Shown here piece after piece: positions 49,759 through 58,716 of a DNA stretch of 64,000 nucleotides (position 1 is the stretch's first letter; each line of letters starts with the position of its first letter). The notes beneath the pieces were generated by a model. It was not told the DNA's origin, did not search any database, and worked only from the letters and a program-made list of their open reading frames with translations. Origin of the DNA: Rhodobiaceae bacterium (GTDB taxonomy: Bacteria > Pseudomonadota > Alphaproteobacteria > RS24); NCBI GenBank assembly GCA_018660505.1, contig JABJKE010000030.1, positions 1 to 64,000 on the forward strand, in the 5' to 3' direction. The position numbers and the translations under genes are program-made.

Positions 49759-51045
49759 ATGACGGATATGAAAACAGAAACTCTGGTCTTACACGCAGGC
49801 TGGCGCGCCGATCCCACAACCGGCTCGGTTGCCGTGCCTATTCACCAGACCACGAGCTATCAATTCAACAGTACTGACCATGCGGCCAGCCTGTTTTCGC
49901 TGTCTGAACTGGGCAATATTTACACCCGATTGCAAAACCCGACGACCGATGTTCTCGAGCAACGCATTGCCGCGCTTGAGGGTGGCGCCGCCGCTTTGGG
50001 CGTGGCTTCTGGCCAAACCGCCTCAACCATGTCGGTTCAAAACATCGCCCGAGCTGGCGATAATATCGTGTCCTCCACCGATCTTTACGGCGGCACGTGG
50101 AACCTATTTGCCAATACGATGAAAGACATGGGCATTGAAGTGCGCTTTGCCGACCCCACCGACCCGCAATCTTTCGCCGATGCCGTGGATGATAAAACCC
50201 GCGCCTTTTATGCCGAAACCCTGCCCAACCCAAAACTCAACGTCTTCCCGATTCAACAAGTGGCAGACATTGGCCGCGCCCATAATATTCCGTTGATTAT
50301 GGACAATACGGCCGCGCCAACCCTGTGCCGCCCGTTCGACCATGGTGCGGCTATCGTGGTTTATTCGACGACCAAATATATTGGCGGTCATGGCACGTCC
50401 ATTGGCGGCGTGATTGTCGACGGCGGTAATTTTGATTGGGAAGCGGCAGGCGATCGCCAACCTATGCTGAACTCACCAGACCCATCTTACCATGGTGCGG
50501 TGTGGAGCGAAGCTGCCAAGCCGCTGGGCCCGATTGCCTATATTTTAAAAGCCCGCACCACATTGCTGCGCGATATGGGCGCAGCCATGTCTCCGTTCAA
50601 CGCCTTTATGTTCTTACAAGGCATGGAAACCTTGGCGCTGCGGATGAGAGCCCATTGCGAAAATGCCAATCAGGTGGCCACTTGGCTGTCGGGTCAAAAA
50701 GGCGTCAGCAAAGTCATTCACCCTTCCTTGATGGAAGGCGAAATGCGCGCGCGCGCCGATGCCGTTATGAACGGTGGCTATGGCGCCCTTTTGGGCTTTG
50801 AGCTGGAAGGCGGCATGGAAGCGGGCAAGAAGTTTATCGATAATCTGGAGCTGCTGTACCATGTGGCCAATATCGGCGATGCGCGCTCTCTGGCCATTCA
50901 TCCGGCTAGCACGACGCATAGTCAGCTTTCTGCCGAAGACCAAATGGCCTCTGGCGTGACCCCCGGCTATGTGCGCCTGTCCATTGGCATCGAGCATATT
51001 GATGACATTATTGCGGATATCTCGCAGGCCCTCACAAAGGTTTAA
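49759..51045 (+). CDS. metY: O-acetylhomoserine sulfhydrylase-type PLP enzyme
   Basis: Cys/Met-metabolism PLP enzyme, 428 aa, the length of MetY-type O-acetylhomoserine aminocarboxypropyltransferases, which add sulfide to make homocysteine. PLP lysine K206 in YSTTKYIGGHG; GASGQTAS-like region GVASGQTAST. The start may be 49759, 49768 or a TTG at 49747; none has a strong ribosome site. Cystathionine gamma-synthase is the alternative. It could assimilate sulfide made from sulfite. Confidence 0.87.
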   Translation: MTDMKTETLVLHAGWRADPTTGSVAVPIHQTTSYQFNSTDHAASLFSLSELGNIYTRLQNPTTDVLEQRIAALEGGAAALGVASGQTASTMSVQNIARAGDNIVSSTDLYGGTWNLFANTMKDMGIEVRFADPTDPQSFADAVDDKTRAFYAETLPNPKLNVFPIQQVADIGRAHNIPLIMDNTAAPTLCRPFDHGAAIVVYSTTKYIGGHGTSIGGVIVDGGNFDWEAAGDRQPMLNSPDPSYHGAVWSEAAKPLGPIAYILKARTTLLRDMGAAMSPFNAFMFLQGMETLALRMRAHCENANQVATWLSGQKGVSKVIHPSLMEGEMRARADAVMNGGYGALLGFELEGGMEAGKKFIDNLELLYHVANIGDARSLAIHPASTTHSQLSAEDQMASGVTPGYVRLSIGIEHIDDIIADISQALTKV

Positions 51046-51055
51046 AGGCAACGCC

Positions 51056-51262
51056 ATGGTAGAAAAGCTTCTAGATTTAATGCCGGTCTGGTTTGGTATC
51101 GGGTTTTTGGGCCCGGTGCTTGCCGAGATTTATTTGCGCACGGCGTTGAATAGCTATCTGCCGCCCCCGGCGGGTGTGGATGGCGCGCAAATCTATGCTG
51201 CCTGCATGATATTTGGCGGCGCCTACGGTTTAATTGCTTGGAAAATAGGACGTTGGATATGA
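51056..51262 (+). CDS. Small membrane protein, hypothetical
   Basis: 68-aa protein with two hydrophobic segments (about residues 9-26 and 45-62). It starts 10 bases after metY (taaaggc upstream), and its stop overlaps the desaturase start by four bases. The tight coupling argues that it is a real gene working with the desaturase. Not recognised. Confidence 0.65.
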   Translation: MVEKLLDLMPVWFGIGFLGPVLAEIYLRTALNSYLPPPAGVDGAQIYAACMIFGGAYGLIAWKIGRWI

Positions 51263-52134
51263 CCTCAGTGGATATAACGAAATTAAGTGACGCCGAGCTT
51301 GTTCGGATGGAGCGCGATATTGCGCGAAAATATATGGATAAATTATCCATCCCCATGGTTGTCTGGCCGGTTTTAAACCTCAGTTGTTGGCTGGCGCTTT
51401 GGCCGCTGGTGATGACGGGCACGTTGTCGCTTTGGGTGGCTTTTCCCATTGCTCTTTTGAATATCACCCTGTCCTATCTGCCAAGCCATGACGCGCAACA
51501 TGATATTTATGCGCGCCCGGGGCAAAAACTTCGGTGGCTGAACGAAGCCATTGGTCATCTCTCTTTAATCCCCTTGGCCTATGGCTATCGGATTTTACGG
51601 CTGACCCATTTAGAGCATCATAAACACACCAATAAACCAGGGCTTGACCCCGACCATGTGTTCAACGAAGGCACAACCGCGCTCAGCATTATTTGGAATA
51701 ACATCCGGTCCTTTCAACCGAGCTCAGAAAGCTCGAAAAGCTATAGCAGCTGTTTGACCCGCCTCGGCACCGCCGAGGCCGAGCGCGCTTTCTTAGAGCA
51801 AGTGGCCATCGCGCTGGTGCATATGGGCATACTTTTCTTTTGCGCCTATCACGGCAAAGCGCTGGAAGCGTTACTTTTGTGGTGGCTGCCCCTTAAATTA
51901 GCGGTGATTTACATTCGGATTTATTTATCTTGGTTGCCGCATTTTCCGGGCGAGGAAACCGGCCGCTACAAAGACACCCGCGAGTTTAAAAGCTGGGGCG
52001 GCGTTTGGAGCTCTTTGGGCATGACGGCACATATTGTGCATCACTTGCACCCGCGCATTCCGCTGGATAAGACACCGGCCGCTTTGCGCGAGCTTTATCC
52101 CATCTTGCAAGCCCGAAAAAGCCCTTTGGTTTAA
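51259..52134 (+). CDS. Membrane fatty-acid desaturase family protein
   Basis: 291-aa di-iron membrane enzyme. The three histidine boxes are H77-H81 (HDAQH), H117-H123 (HLEHHKH) and H258-H264 (HIVHHLH), as in acyl-lipid desaturases and carotenoid ketolases/hydroxylases. Hydrophobic segments flank the boxes. The substrate (acyl chain or carotenoid) cannot be told from sequence. Coupled to the small membrane protein upstream; its stop lies inside a 12-bp tandem repeat. Confidence 0.85.
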   Translation: MTSVDITKLSDAELVRMERDIARKYMDKLSIPMVVWPVLNLSCWLALWPLVMTGTLSLWVAFPIALLNITLSYLPSHDAQHDIYARPGQKLRWLNEAIGHLSLIPLAYGYRILRLTHLEHHKHTNKPGLDPDHVFNEGTTALSIIWNNIRSFQPSSESSKSYSSCLTRLGTAEAERAFLEQVAIALVHMGILFFCAYHGKALEALLLWWLPLKLAVIYIRIYLSWLPHFPGEETGRYKDTREFKSWGGVWSSLGMTAHIVHHLHPRIPLDKTPAALRELYPILQARKSPLV

Positions 52135-52172
52135 CCTTTGGTTTAACCCGTGGCTTAACCCTTGGCTTAACC
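52125..52172. repeat. Four 12-bp tandem repeats
   Basis: Units tttggtttaacc (twice), cgtggcttaacc and cttggcttaacc occupy 52125-52136, 52137-52148, 52149-52160 and 52161-52172. The first two contain the palindrome GGTT-T-AACC. The array covers the desaturase stop and lies about 110 bases before the P450 start, where it could act as an operator or a terminator-like array. Confidence 0.9.
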
Positions 52173-52284
52173 GGGCTTCGGCTCCTTCCACCTCGGGGCT
52201 GTGAAAAAATTAATTTTATCACTTGAACGAGGCGGCTCGGTTAAGGCACCCTATTTGCAAGCCACGCAAATGGGAGAGACTAAC

Positions 52285-53532
52285 ATGAGCCAAGCTATCC
52301 AATTCGACGAAATGCCGATTGAACAAATCGACCTATCGCGGCCAGAGCTATACGCCAGCGAAGACGTTTTGAAGATTTTCAAACGCTTGCGTGAAGAAGA
52401 CCCCATTCATTTTTCACAAGATGCCGCCTTTGGCCCCATGTGGTCGATTACCCGCTATGAAGATTGCATCGCCATAGATACAGACCACAAACGGTTCTCT
52501 TCTTCTGACCAATTTGGCGGCATTCAAGTCGATGACAGCATCGTGCGCCCGCCCGTCGAAGGGGTGGAAATTTCCGCCTTTATCACCAAAGACCAACCGC
52601 ATCACGCGCCCATTCGCAAATCTGTCCAGCCGATTGCCTCGCCGCCCGCTTTGGATAGTTTCAAGGCTCTTATCGAGCAGCGCACCAGCGATATTCTCGA
52701 CAGCTTACCCGAAGGCGAAGCGTTTAATTGGGTCGATACTGTCTCTATCGAGCTGACGACGCAAATGCTCGCTACCCTGTTCGATTTTCCTTTCGAAGAC
52801 CGCCATTTGCTCACCTATTGGTCCGATATTACCACCGCGACCGAAGGCTCTGACCATTTTCCCGGCGCTGACAAGCGAGTGGAAATCTTGTTGGAATGTC
52901 TCGCCTATTTCACCAAATTGCGCGAGGCGCGTGCCAATGGCGCGCCCAATTTCGACCTTGTGTCGATGATGGCCCGCGACACCAATACCAAAGATATGGA
53001 TGAAATGAATTTCCTTGGCAATCTGCTGCTACTGATTGTGGGCGGCAATGACACGACCCGCAATTCCATGTCGGCGAGCATTAATGCGTGGAATCAATTC
53101 CCCGATGAATTTGCAAAATTGCGCGAAGACCCCTCGCTCATAGACAATATGGTGGCCGAAGTTATTCGCTGGCAGACGCCTTTATCGCATATGCGACGCA
53201 CCGCGCTCGAAGATGTGGAGATGCACGGCAAGACCATTAAGAAAGGCGATAAAGTCGTCATGTGGTATTACTCCGGCAATCATGATGAAAATGTGTTTGA
53301 AAATCCGCGCCAAGTGAAATTTGACCGCCCGAACGGCAAAAGCCATTTGTCCTTTGGCTTTGGCATTCATCGCTGCATGGGACTGCGAGTGGCGGAGCTG
53401 CAACTGCGGATTCTATGGCAGCAAATTCTCGAAAAATTCGAGAGCATTGAAATCATCAAAGAACCAGTCCGCGTGAAGTCAAATTTTGTTAACGGCTATT
53501 CGGAAATGATTGTAAAAGTAACCCGTCGTTAA
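52285..53532 (+). CDS. Cytochrome P450, CYP153-like
   Basis: 415-aa soluble P450. I-helix oxygen-binding GGNDTT (253-258), ExxR E292-R295, haem ligand C364 in FGFGIHRCMG. The stretches RWQTPLSHMRRTA and KGDKVVMWYYSGN are like CYP153 alkane/fatty-acid omega-hydroxylases. ATG at 52285 follows gggagag. CYP153 enzymes need a ferredoxin and reductase; neither is adjacent. With the desaturase and the acyl-CoA synthetase at the window end it suggests hydrocarbon or fatty-acid oxidation. Confidence 0.85.
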   Translation: MSQAIQFDEMPIEQIDLSRPELYASEDVLKIFKRLREEDPIHFSQDAAFGPMWSITRYEDCIAIDTDHKRFSSSDQFGGIQVDDSIVRPPVEGVEISAFITKDQPHHAPIRKSVQPIASPPALDSFKALIEQRTSDILDSLPEGEAFNWVDTVSIELTTQMLATLFDFPFEDRHLLTYWSDITTATEGSDHFPGADKRVEILLECLAYFTKLREARANGAPNFDLVSMMARDTNTKDMDEMNFLGNLLLLIVGGNDTTRNSMSASINAWNQFPDEFAKLREDPSLIDNMVAEVIRWQTPLSHMRRTALEDVEMHGKTIKKGDKVVMWYYSGNHDENVFENPRQVKFDRPNGKSHLSFGFGIHRCMGLRVAELQLRILWQQILEKFESIEIIKEPVRVKSNFVNGYSEMIVKVTRR

Positions 53533-53547
53533 TCGAGGGAGTTACTT

Positions 53548-55527
53548 GTGTCATCTGTCAAAACCCGCTGGGGCATTCTGGCCACCGGCTCCATAGCCAC
53601 GCAATTTGCAACCGATTTACCCCATAGCCATACCGGCGTTTTAACGGGCGTCGCCAGCCGAGAGGCCAGCAAAGCGAAAGCTTTTTGCGAGACCCATGGC
53701 GGCACACCATCGGATTATGAAACGCTGCTGGCCAGAGACGATATTGACGCCGTCTATATCGCCACCCCGCACGACAGCCATTTGGCTTGGAGCCATAAAG
53801 CCATGGCCGCCGGCAAAGCGGTACTCTGCGAAAAACCGCTCGGCCTCAACCAAGGGCAGGTTTTAAACCTCTATGGCGAAGCCGCCAGAACCGATGTTTT
53901 GCTGGTCGAAGCGCTTATGTATCTCATGCATCCGCGCATGCATTTGGCCAAATCGCTCCTCGAGCAAGGCGCCATTGGCAAGCTCACAGGTTTCAGCGCT
54001 TCCTTCGGATTCGCTTTTCCTTTCACGCCCACACATCGCCTTTATGATATCGACCGCGCGGGCGGCGGCATTCTCGACATTGGTATTTACCCGCTCACCG
54101 CCGCTCGTTATTTCCTTGGCGAACCCATGGGGCTGACGGGGGAGGCGCGATTGGCCCCCAGTGGCGCCGACGCCGAAGCCAAAGCCACCCTCGCCTATGA
54201 CGGTTTTGAGGCGCATTTACATTGCGCCATCGACACGACGCTCGATTGGCACATCACCCTAGAGGGCGATGCGGGCGTGTTGAAAATCACGCAGCCGTGG
54301 CACCCGGGGCCGGAGAATAATCATATTTCCATCACCGATATAGCCGGCAAAGAAACCCTTCATCGCAGCGACGACCAGCGCCCGCTCTATGCCATAGAGG
54401 CCGACCATATGGGCGCCCTCTTGGCGCGCGGGGCGAAAACCTCTGATTTGGTCACTCCCGATTTCAGCATTAACACCGCCTATTGGATGGACCGTTGGCG
54501 CGAAGCTGGCGGCGTCACCTATGCCGCCGACGCGCTCGCCGAAGTTGGCTTTCAGGGTCAGGCCGTGCGCCTCGGCGCCCATGGCTACTTGGAAACGGCG
54601 CGCTTGGGCGGGCTCGAAAAACCAGTCTCCAAATTAGTGCTGGGCACTGACAATCAAATCGACGCCTCGACCATGGCCGCCATGGCCGATGCCTTTGTCG
54701 AAGCGGGCGGCAATTGTTTCGACACGGCTTTCATTTACTCCGATGGCCGCTCCGAAGCCCTGCTGGGCGAATGGATGAAAGCGCGTGGCTTGCGCGATGA
54801 ATTGGTGGTTCTATCGAAAGGCGCGCATACGCCAGATTGCACGCCAGAGGCGGTTTCGCACCAATTGGATATCTCGTTGGAGCGGCTGCAAACCGATTAT
54901 CTCGACCTCTATTGCCTGCACCGCGATGACCCTCAGGTGCCCGTATCGGAATGGATAGATGTGCTGAACCGAGAGGTCGCAGCTGGCCGCATCGGTCAAT
55001 TTGGCGGCTCGAATTGGACCGCCGAGCGCGTCGATGAAGCCAATGCCTATGCCGACGCCAAGGGGCTGCAAGGCTTCTCGCTCTTGTCGAATAATTTCTC
55101 GCTGGCCCGCATGGAAACTCCGGTTTGGCCGGGCTGCTTGGCCAGCTCCACCGATGCGTTCCGCAATTGGCACACCAAAACCAACCTCGCGTTACTGCCA
55201 TGGTCGGCACAGGCGCGCGGCTTTTTCTTGGATTGGGAGGGCGCCGGCCTCGCCGCCACTCGCCATGGCGCCGACCCGAGCGATGAAGAAATGAATCGCG
55301 TTTGGGGCTCGGCCGATAATATGGAACGCCGCCGCCGGGCTTTTGACTTGGCGGAGAAACTTGGCGTCTCCGCTCTGCAAATCGCGCTGGCCTATGTGTT
55401 GCGCCAGCCCTTCCCATGTTTCGCCATCATTGGCCCGCGCACGCCCATGCAATTGCAAGACAGTTTGCGCGCCGCCGATATTCAGCTCACGGCGGCGCAA
55501 ATTAACTGGTTGGATTTGCGCGACTAA
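53548..55527 (+). CDS. Gfo/Idh/MocA oxidoreductase fused to aldo-keto reductase
   Basis: 659-aa two-domain enzyme with no frameshift between domains. Residues 1-340 are a Gfo/Idh/MocA (dihydrodiol dehydrogenase-like) domain with dinucleotide loop GILATGSIA and CEKPLG (EKP at 95-97). Residues about 355-659 are an aldo-keto reductase with tetrad D392, Y397, K424 and H458. GTG start at 53548, with cgaggga upstream. The fusion may pass a sugar between an NAD-dependent oxidation and a reduction; substrate unknown. The same two families occur as separate coupled genes at 58717-60692. Confidence 0.88.
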   Translation: MSSVKTRWGILATGSIATQFATDLPHSHTGVLTGVASREASKAKAFCETHGGTPSDYETLLARDDIDAVYIATPHDSHLAWSHKAMAAGKAVLCEKPLGLNQGQVLNLYGEAARTDVLLVEALMYLMHPRMHLAKSLLEQGAIGKLTGFSASFGFAFPFTPTHRLYDIDRAGGGILDIGIYPLTAARYFLGEPMGLTGEARLAPSGADAEAKATLAYDGFEAHLHCAIDTTLDWHITLEGDAGVLKITQPWHPGPENNHISITDIAGKETLHRSDDQRPLYAIEADHMGALLARGAKTSDLVTPDFSINTAYWMDRWREAGGVTYAADALAEVGFQGQAVRLGAHGYLETARLGGLEKPVSKLVLGTDNQIDASTMAAMADAFVEAGGNCFDTAFIYSDGRSEALLGEWMKARGLRDELVVLSKGAHTPDCTPEAVSHQLDISLERLQTDYLDLYCLHRDDPQVPVSEWIDVLNREVAAGRIGQFGGSNWTAERVDEANAYADAKGLQGFSLLSNNFSLARMETPVWPGCLASSTDAFRNWHTKTNLALLPWSAQARGFFLDWEGAGLAATRHGADPSDEEMNRVWGSADNMERRRRAFDLAEKLGVSALQIALAYVLRQPFPCFAIIGPRTPMQLQDSLRAADIQLTAAQINWLDLRD

Positions 55528-55531
55528 GGCC

Positions 55532-57937
55532 CTAAGGCCGCAAGAGGCGCCATAAAAGGCGAAGCCAGCGATTGTTTAACGCCAGCAATAACAGCTCAAA
55601 GCGTTTGCCCGCCAAGGCGCCCGCCGACATATTGCTGACCGTGGTTAAGCGCATCGACATAATCATTTCTTCGCGCATTTTCACCGCCACGGGCGTGTCT
55701 TTGCCCTGCCCGAGGGCGGCACTGGCCATTTGCATGGCGGCCGCGGCCACCCGTTTGCCCAGCCAATGATAGCGAATATCGGCCAACGTAGAATTGGCAT
55801 GATAGGGTTTTATCGGGTCGGCTTTTGGCACCTGCACGCCCAAGGCCGAGAGCTGCGCATCGTTCATCACCACATAGGGCGCCTCGGCCAAAGGCTTTGA
55901 ATTGCGCTGCGAGCCGGCTGGCAAAGTGACCTGCAAACGCTCCCGAATATCGGTGGATGAGGCGGCAAATAGAATATCAAAATCGCCAGGTTCCAAATCG
56001 AAGTCATCCAAGGCGACGTCGAAATAAGCAAACGCCCGACGCCCCAAAGTGAAATCCACTTGCTGGGTTTCGCCCGGTTGCAGGGTGATTTTTTGAAATG
56101 CTTTCAACTCGCGGTCGGGGCGATAGGGCGTGCTTTCCACATCGCGCACATAGACTTGCAACACTTCCGCACCCGCCACAGAGCCCGCATTGGTAAGGCG
56201 CACCGACACGCTTATTTGCTCGCTATCTGGCGACCACGGGGCGCTGATTTTGGCATCGCTATAGGTAAATTTCGTATAGCTAAGGCCGTGTCCGAACGGG
56301 AAAAGCACCGGCACATCATGGCTGGTGAAATGGCGATAGCCGACGTTCAAGCCTTCGCGATAAACCAATTGGCGCGGGTGGCTGGCAAAATTTTGCTGGC
56401 TCGGGCTGTCTTGCAAATGCAGCGGAAAAGTTTCGGCCAATTTACCGCTTGGGGTGACGGCGCCATAGAGCAAATCCAGCAAGGCGCCTGCTCCGGCTTG
56501 GCCCGCCAGATAGATTTCCAACACGGCGGGCGTGGCGTCTATCCAAGGCATTTCAATCGGCGCGCCATTGGACAGCACCACCACCGTGTTCGGGTTGGCG
56601 GCGGCGACGGCTTCGATGAGGGTTTCAATTTGCGCAGGCTGTCGCAAATGCTCGCGGTCAAACCCTTCGGCTTCGAACAAGGGCGGCAGTCCGGCCATGA
56701 CAATCGCCACTTTCGCGGCCTTAGCTTTGGCCACAGCTTCTTCGATGAGGCTGGCATCCTCGGTGGCCAATTCGGCGTCAAAGCCTTGCGCGTAAGCGAC
56801 ATTGGCTTCGCCCAATTTTTCGCGCCAAAGCACCAGAGGGGTATCTATTTTAGTGGCATTAACTTGCGAACTACCGGCCCCTTGATAACGCGGCGTCTCG
56901 GCAAAGGCGCCGATAAGCGCCACGCTATCGGTGCTTGCCAGCGGCAAGATATCGCCTTGGTTTTTCAGCAAAACCGCGCCCTCAGCCGCCGCCTTGCGGG
57001 CCAGCGCATGATGCGCGTCGAAATCTATTTTTGTGTCGGCCGCATTATTTTGCGCCGCCAAAATCAGCTCGGTAACGCGCGCTGCCGCGCGGTCGAGATG
57101 CGCCACCTCCAGCGTGCCATCGTCTACGGCCGCTGCCACTTTGCGATCATTGACCCCGCCCGTGCTCGGCATTTCCAGCTCCAGCCCAGCCGCCACGCCA
57201 CGAACCCTGTCGTTGACGGCACCCCAGTCTGTGACCACCAGACCTTTAAAGCCCCACCGATCGCGCAAGATATCGCTCAATAGGGTTTCGTTTTCTGAGC
57301 AATAGACTCCGTTAAAGCGATTATAGGCACACATCAGCGTCCACGGTTGCACTTGCTTGACCGTGGTTTCAAAAGCCGGCAGATAAATTTCAAACAGGGT
57401 GCGATTGTCCACCAAAGTGTCCACCACCATGCGCTGCGCTTCTTGGTTGTTGACGGCGAAATGTTTCAAACTGGTGCCCGTCCCCGTCGATTGCACACCG
57501 CCGACAAATGCACTGGCCATTTCGCCCGCCTGATAGGGGTCTTCTGAGTAATATTCAAAGTTGCGACCACATAAAGGGCTGCGCTTTATATTCACACCGG
57601 GGGCCAATAATACCGAGACATTCTCGGCCAAACACTCTCGGCCAATGGCGGCCCCGACGTCGCTTATCAACGCCCGATCCCAGCTCGAGGCCAAAGTAAC
57701 AGCGGTTGGAAAACAAGTGGCGGGCACAGCAGCGCTTAAGCCCATATGGTCTGATTTGGCACCTTGCTTGCGCAGCCCATGCGGCCCGTCAGAGACCATA
57801 ACTTTAGAGAGGCCAAATTCTTCGATGGGTTGCAAATCCCAAAAACTAGAGCCCGACATAAGCGAGGCTTTCGCCGCCACCGACATTTGCGCCACTAAGT
57901 TTTGCGCTTCGCCTTCAAACTGCCATGGTTGTTTCAT
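55532..57937 (-). CDS. Glycoside hydrolase family 3 protein (beta-glucosidase-like)
   Basis: 801-aa GH3 enzyme without a signal peptide, so probably cytosolic. N-terminal barrel with KHFAVNNQE and the nucleophile D237 in LVVTDWGAV; middle alpha-beta sandwich; fibronectin III-like domain near residues 570-660 (VSVRLTNAGSVAGAEVLQVYV). The likely substrates are small beta-glucosides or related glycosides brought in by transport. It converges with the fusion gene and diverges from the 58078 operon across 140 bases. Confidence 0.92.
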   Translation of the reverse strand: MKQPWQFEGEAQNLVAQMSVAAKASLMSGSSFWDLQPIEEFGLSKVMVSDGPHGLRKQGAKSDHMGLSAAVPATCFPTAVTLASSWDRALISDVGAAIGRECLAENVSVLLAPGVNIKRSPLCGRNFEYYSEDPYQAGEMASAFVGGVQSTGTGTSLKHFAVNNQEAQRMVVDTLVDNRTLFEIYLPAFETTVKQVQPWTLMCAYNRFNGVYCSENETLLSDILRDRWGFKGLVVTDWGAVNDRVRGVAAGLELEMPSTGGVNDRKVAAAVDDGTLEVAHLDRAAARVTELILAAQNNAADTKIDFDAHHALARKAAAEGAVLLKNQGDILPLASTDSVALIGAFAETPRYQGAGSSQVNATKIDTPLVLWREKLGEANVAYAQGFDAELATEDASLIEEAVAKAKAAKVAIVMAGLPPLFEAEGFDREHLRQPAQIETLIEAVAAANPNTVVVLSNGAPIEMPWIDATPAVLEIYLAGQAGAGALLDLLYGAVTPSGKLAETFPLHLQDSPSQQNFASHPRQLVYREGLNVGYRHFTSHDVPVLFPFGHGLSYTKFTYSDAKISAPWSPDSEQISVSVRLTNAGSVAGAEVLQVYVRDVESTPYRPDRELKAFQKITLQPGETQQVDFTLGRRAFAYFDVALDDFDLEPGDFDILFAASSTDIRERLQVTLPAGSQRNSKPLAEAPYVVMNDAQLSALGVQVPKADPIKPYHANSTLADIRYHWLGKRVAAAAMQMASAALGQGKDTPVAVKMREEMIMSMRLTTVSNMSAGALAGKRFELLLLALNNRWLRLLWRLLRP

Positions 57938-58077
57938 GTCGCACCCTCTAAATAACTTGAAAACTCAATCGATTGCGGCCAGTTTAGGCGAGGCTTAGAA
58001 GAGACACAAGCAAAGCATAATCTAGGGCGATGCGGATGTGGCTTTGCCAAGTCTATGGCCTTGCGAGGAGACCTTAA

Positions 58078-58710
58078 ATGCGAGATATCGTGCGTAATTA
58101 TGTAACCCACACCAGCGTTCAAATGCTGTTTTTAGCCTCTGTTTTCAGCCTATATATGGTCGCCAGCCAAGCGCTTTGGATATATTGGCCTTGGGCGGTT
58201 TTAGTGGTTGTCTCGGCGCCGTTTTTTGAATGGGTCACGCATAAATATACGTTGCACCGCGACCTCACCGACAAGCCCGGGTTTTGGCGCGACTATCAAA
58301 TCCGTTTGCACCACGGCCATCACCTTTACCCCGAGCGGCGCGATTTGCAGTTCGCGCCCACCAGCGCCATCGTGATTATGTTCGTTCAACTTTACGCCAG
58401 CTACGCGCTGATGATTTATCTGGTGGGCCATCCCCATCCCGCCGTCTGGGTGCCTTTGCTGGCGTCGCTGGTCTATTATTTGGTCTATGAATGGACCCAT
58501 TTGGCGCATCATACCCAAAGCTATAAGCCGCTCACCCGATGGGGCGGGAGCTTGCGCGAGGCGCATATGCGGCATCATTTTCACAATGAGAATTACAATT
58601 GGGGCATCACCAATGGGCTTGGCGATGTGCTGCTCGGCACGTGGAAAACCACTCAAGATGCGCAAAAAAGCGCCACTGCCAAAAAACTCTCTGGCTTTGA
58701 CGGAGCGTAA
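58078..58710 (+). CDS. Fatty-acid hydroxylase/sterol-desaturase superfamily protein
   Basis: 210-aa di-iron membrane enzyme with about four hydrophobic segments. Histidine motifs HKYTLH (55-60), HHGHH (78-82), HLAHH and HMRHHFH supply the ligands. Similar small proteins hydroxylate acyl chains or carotenoids. First gene of a plus-strand operon; the next gene starts 6 bases after its stop. Confidence 0.85.
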   Translation: MRDIVRNYVTHTSVQMLFLASVFSLYMVASQALWIYWPWAVLVVVSAPFFEWVTHKYTLHRDLTDKPGFWRDYQIRLHHGHHLYPERRDLQFAPTSAIVIMFVQLYASYALMIYLVGHPHPAVWVPLLASLVYYLVYEWTHLAHHTQSYKPLTRWGGSLREAHMRHHFHNENYNWGITNGLGDVLLGTWKTTQDAQKSATAKKLSGFDGA

Positions 58711-58716
58711 CCGAGC

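Noticed and set aside
52173-52284. Upstream in-frame extension of the P450 from 52201
   Set aside because: No family similarity, and the ATG at 52285 has a good ribosome site and the expected N-terminus.
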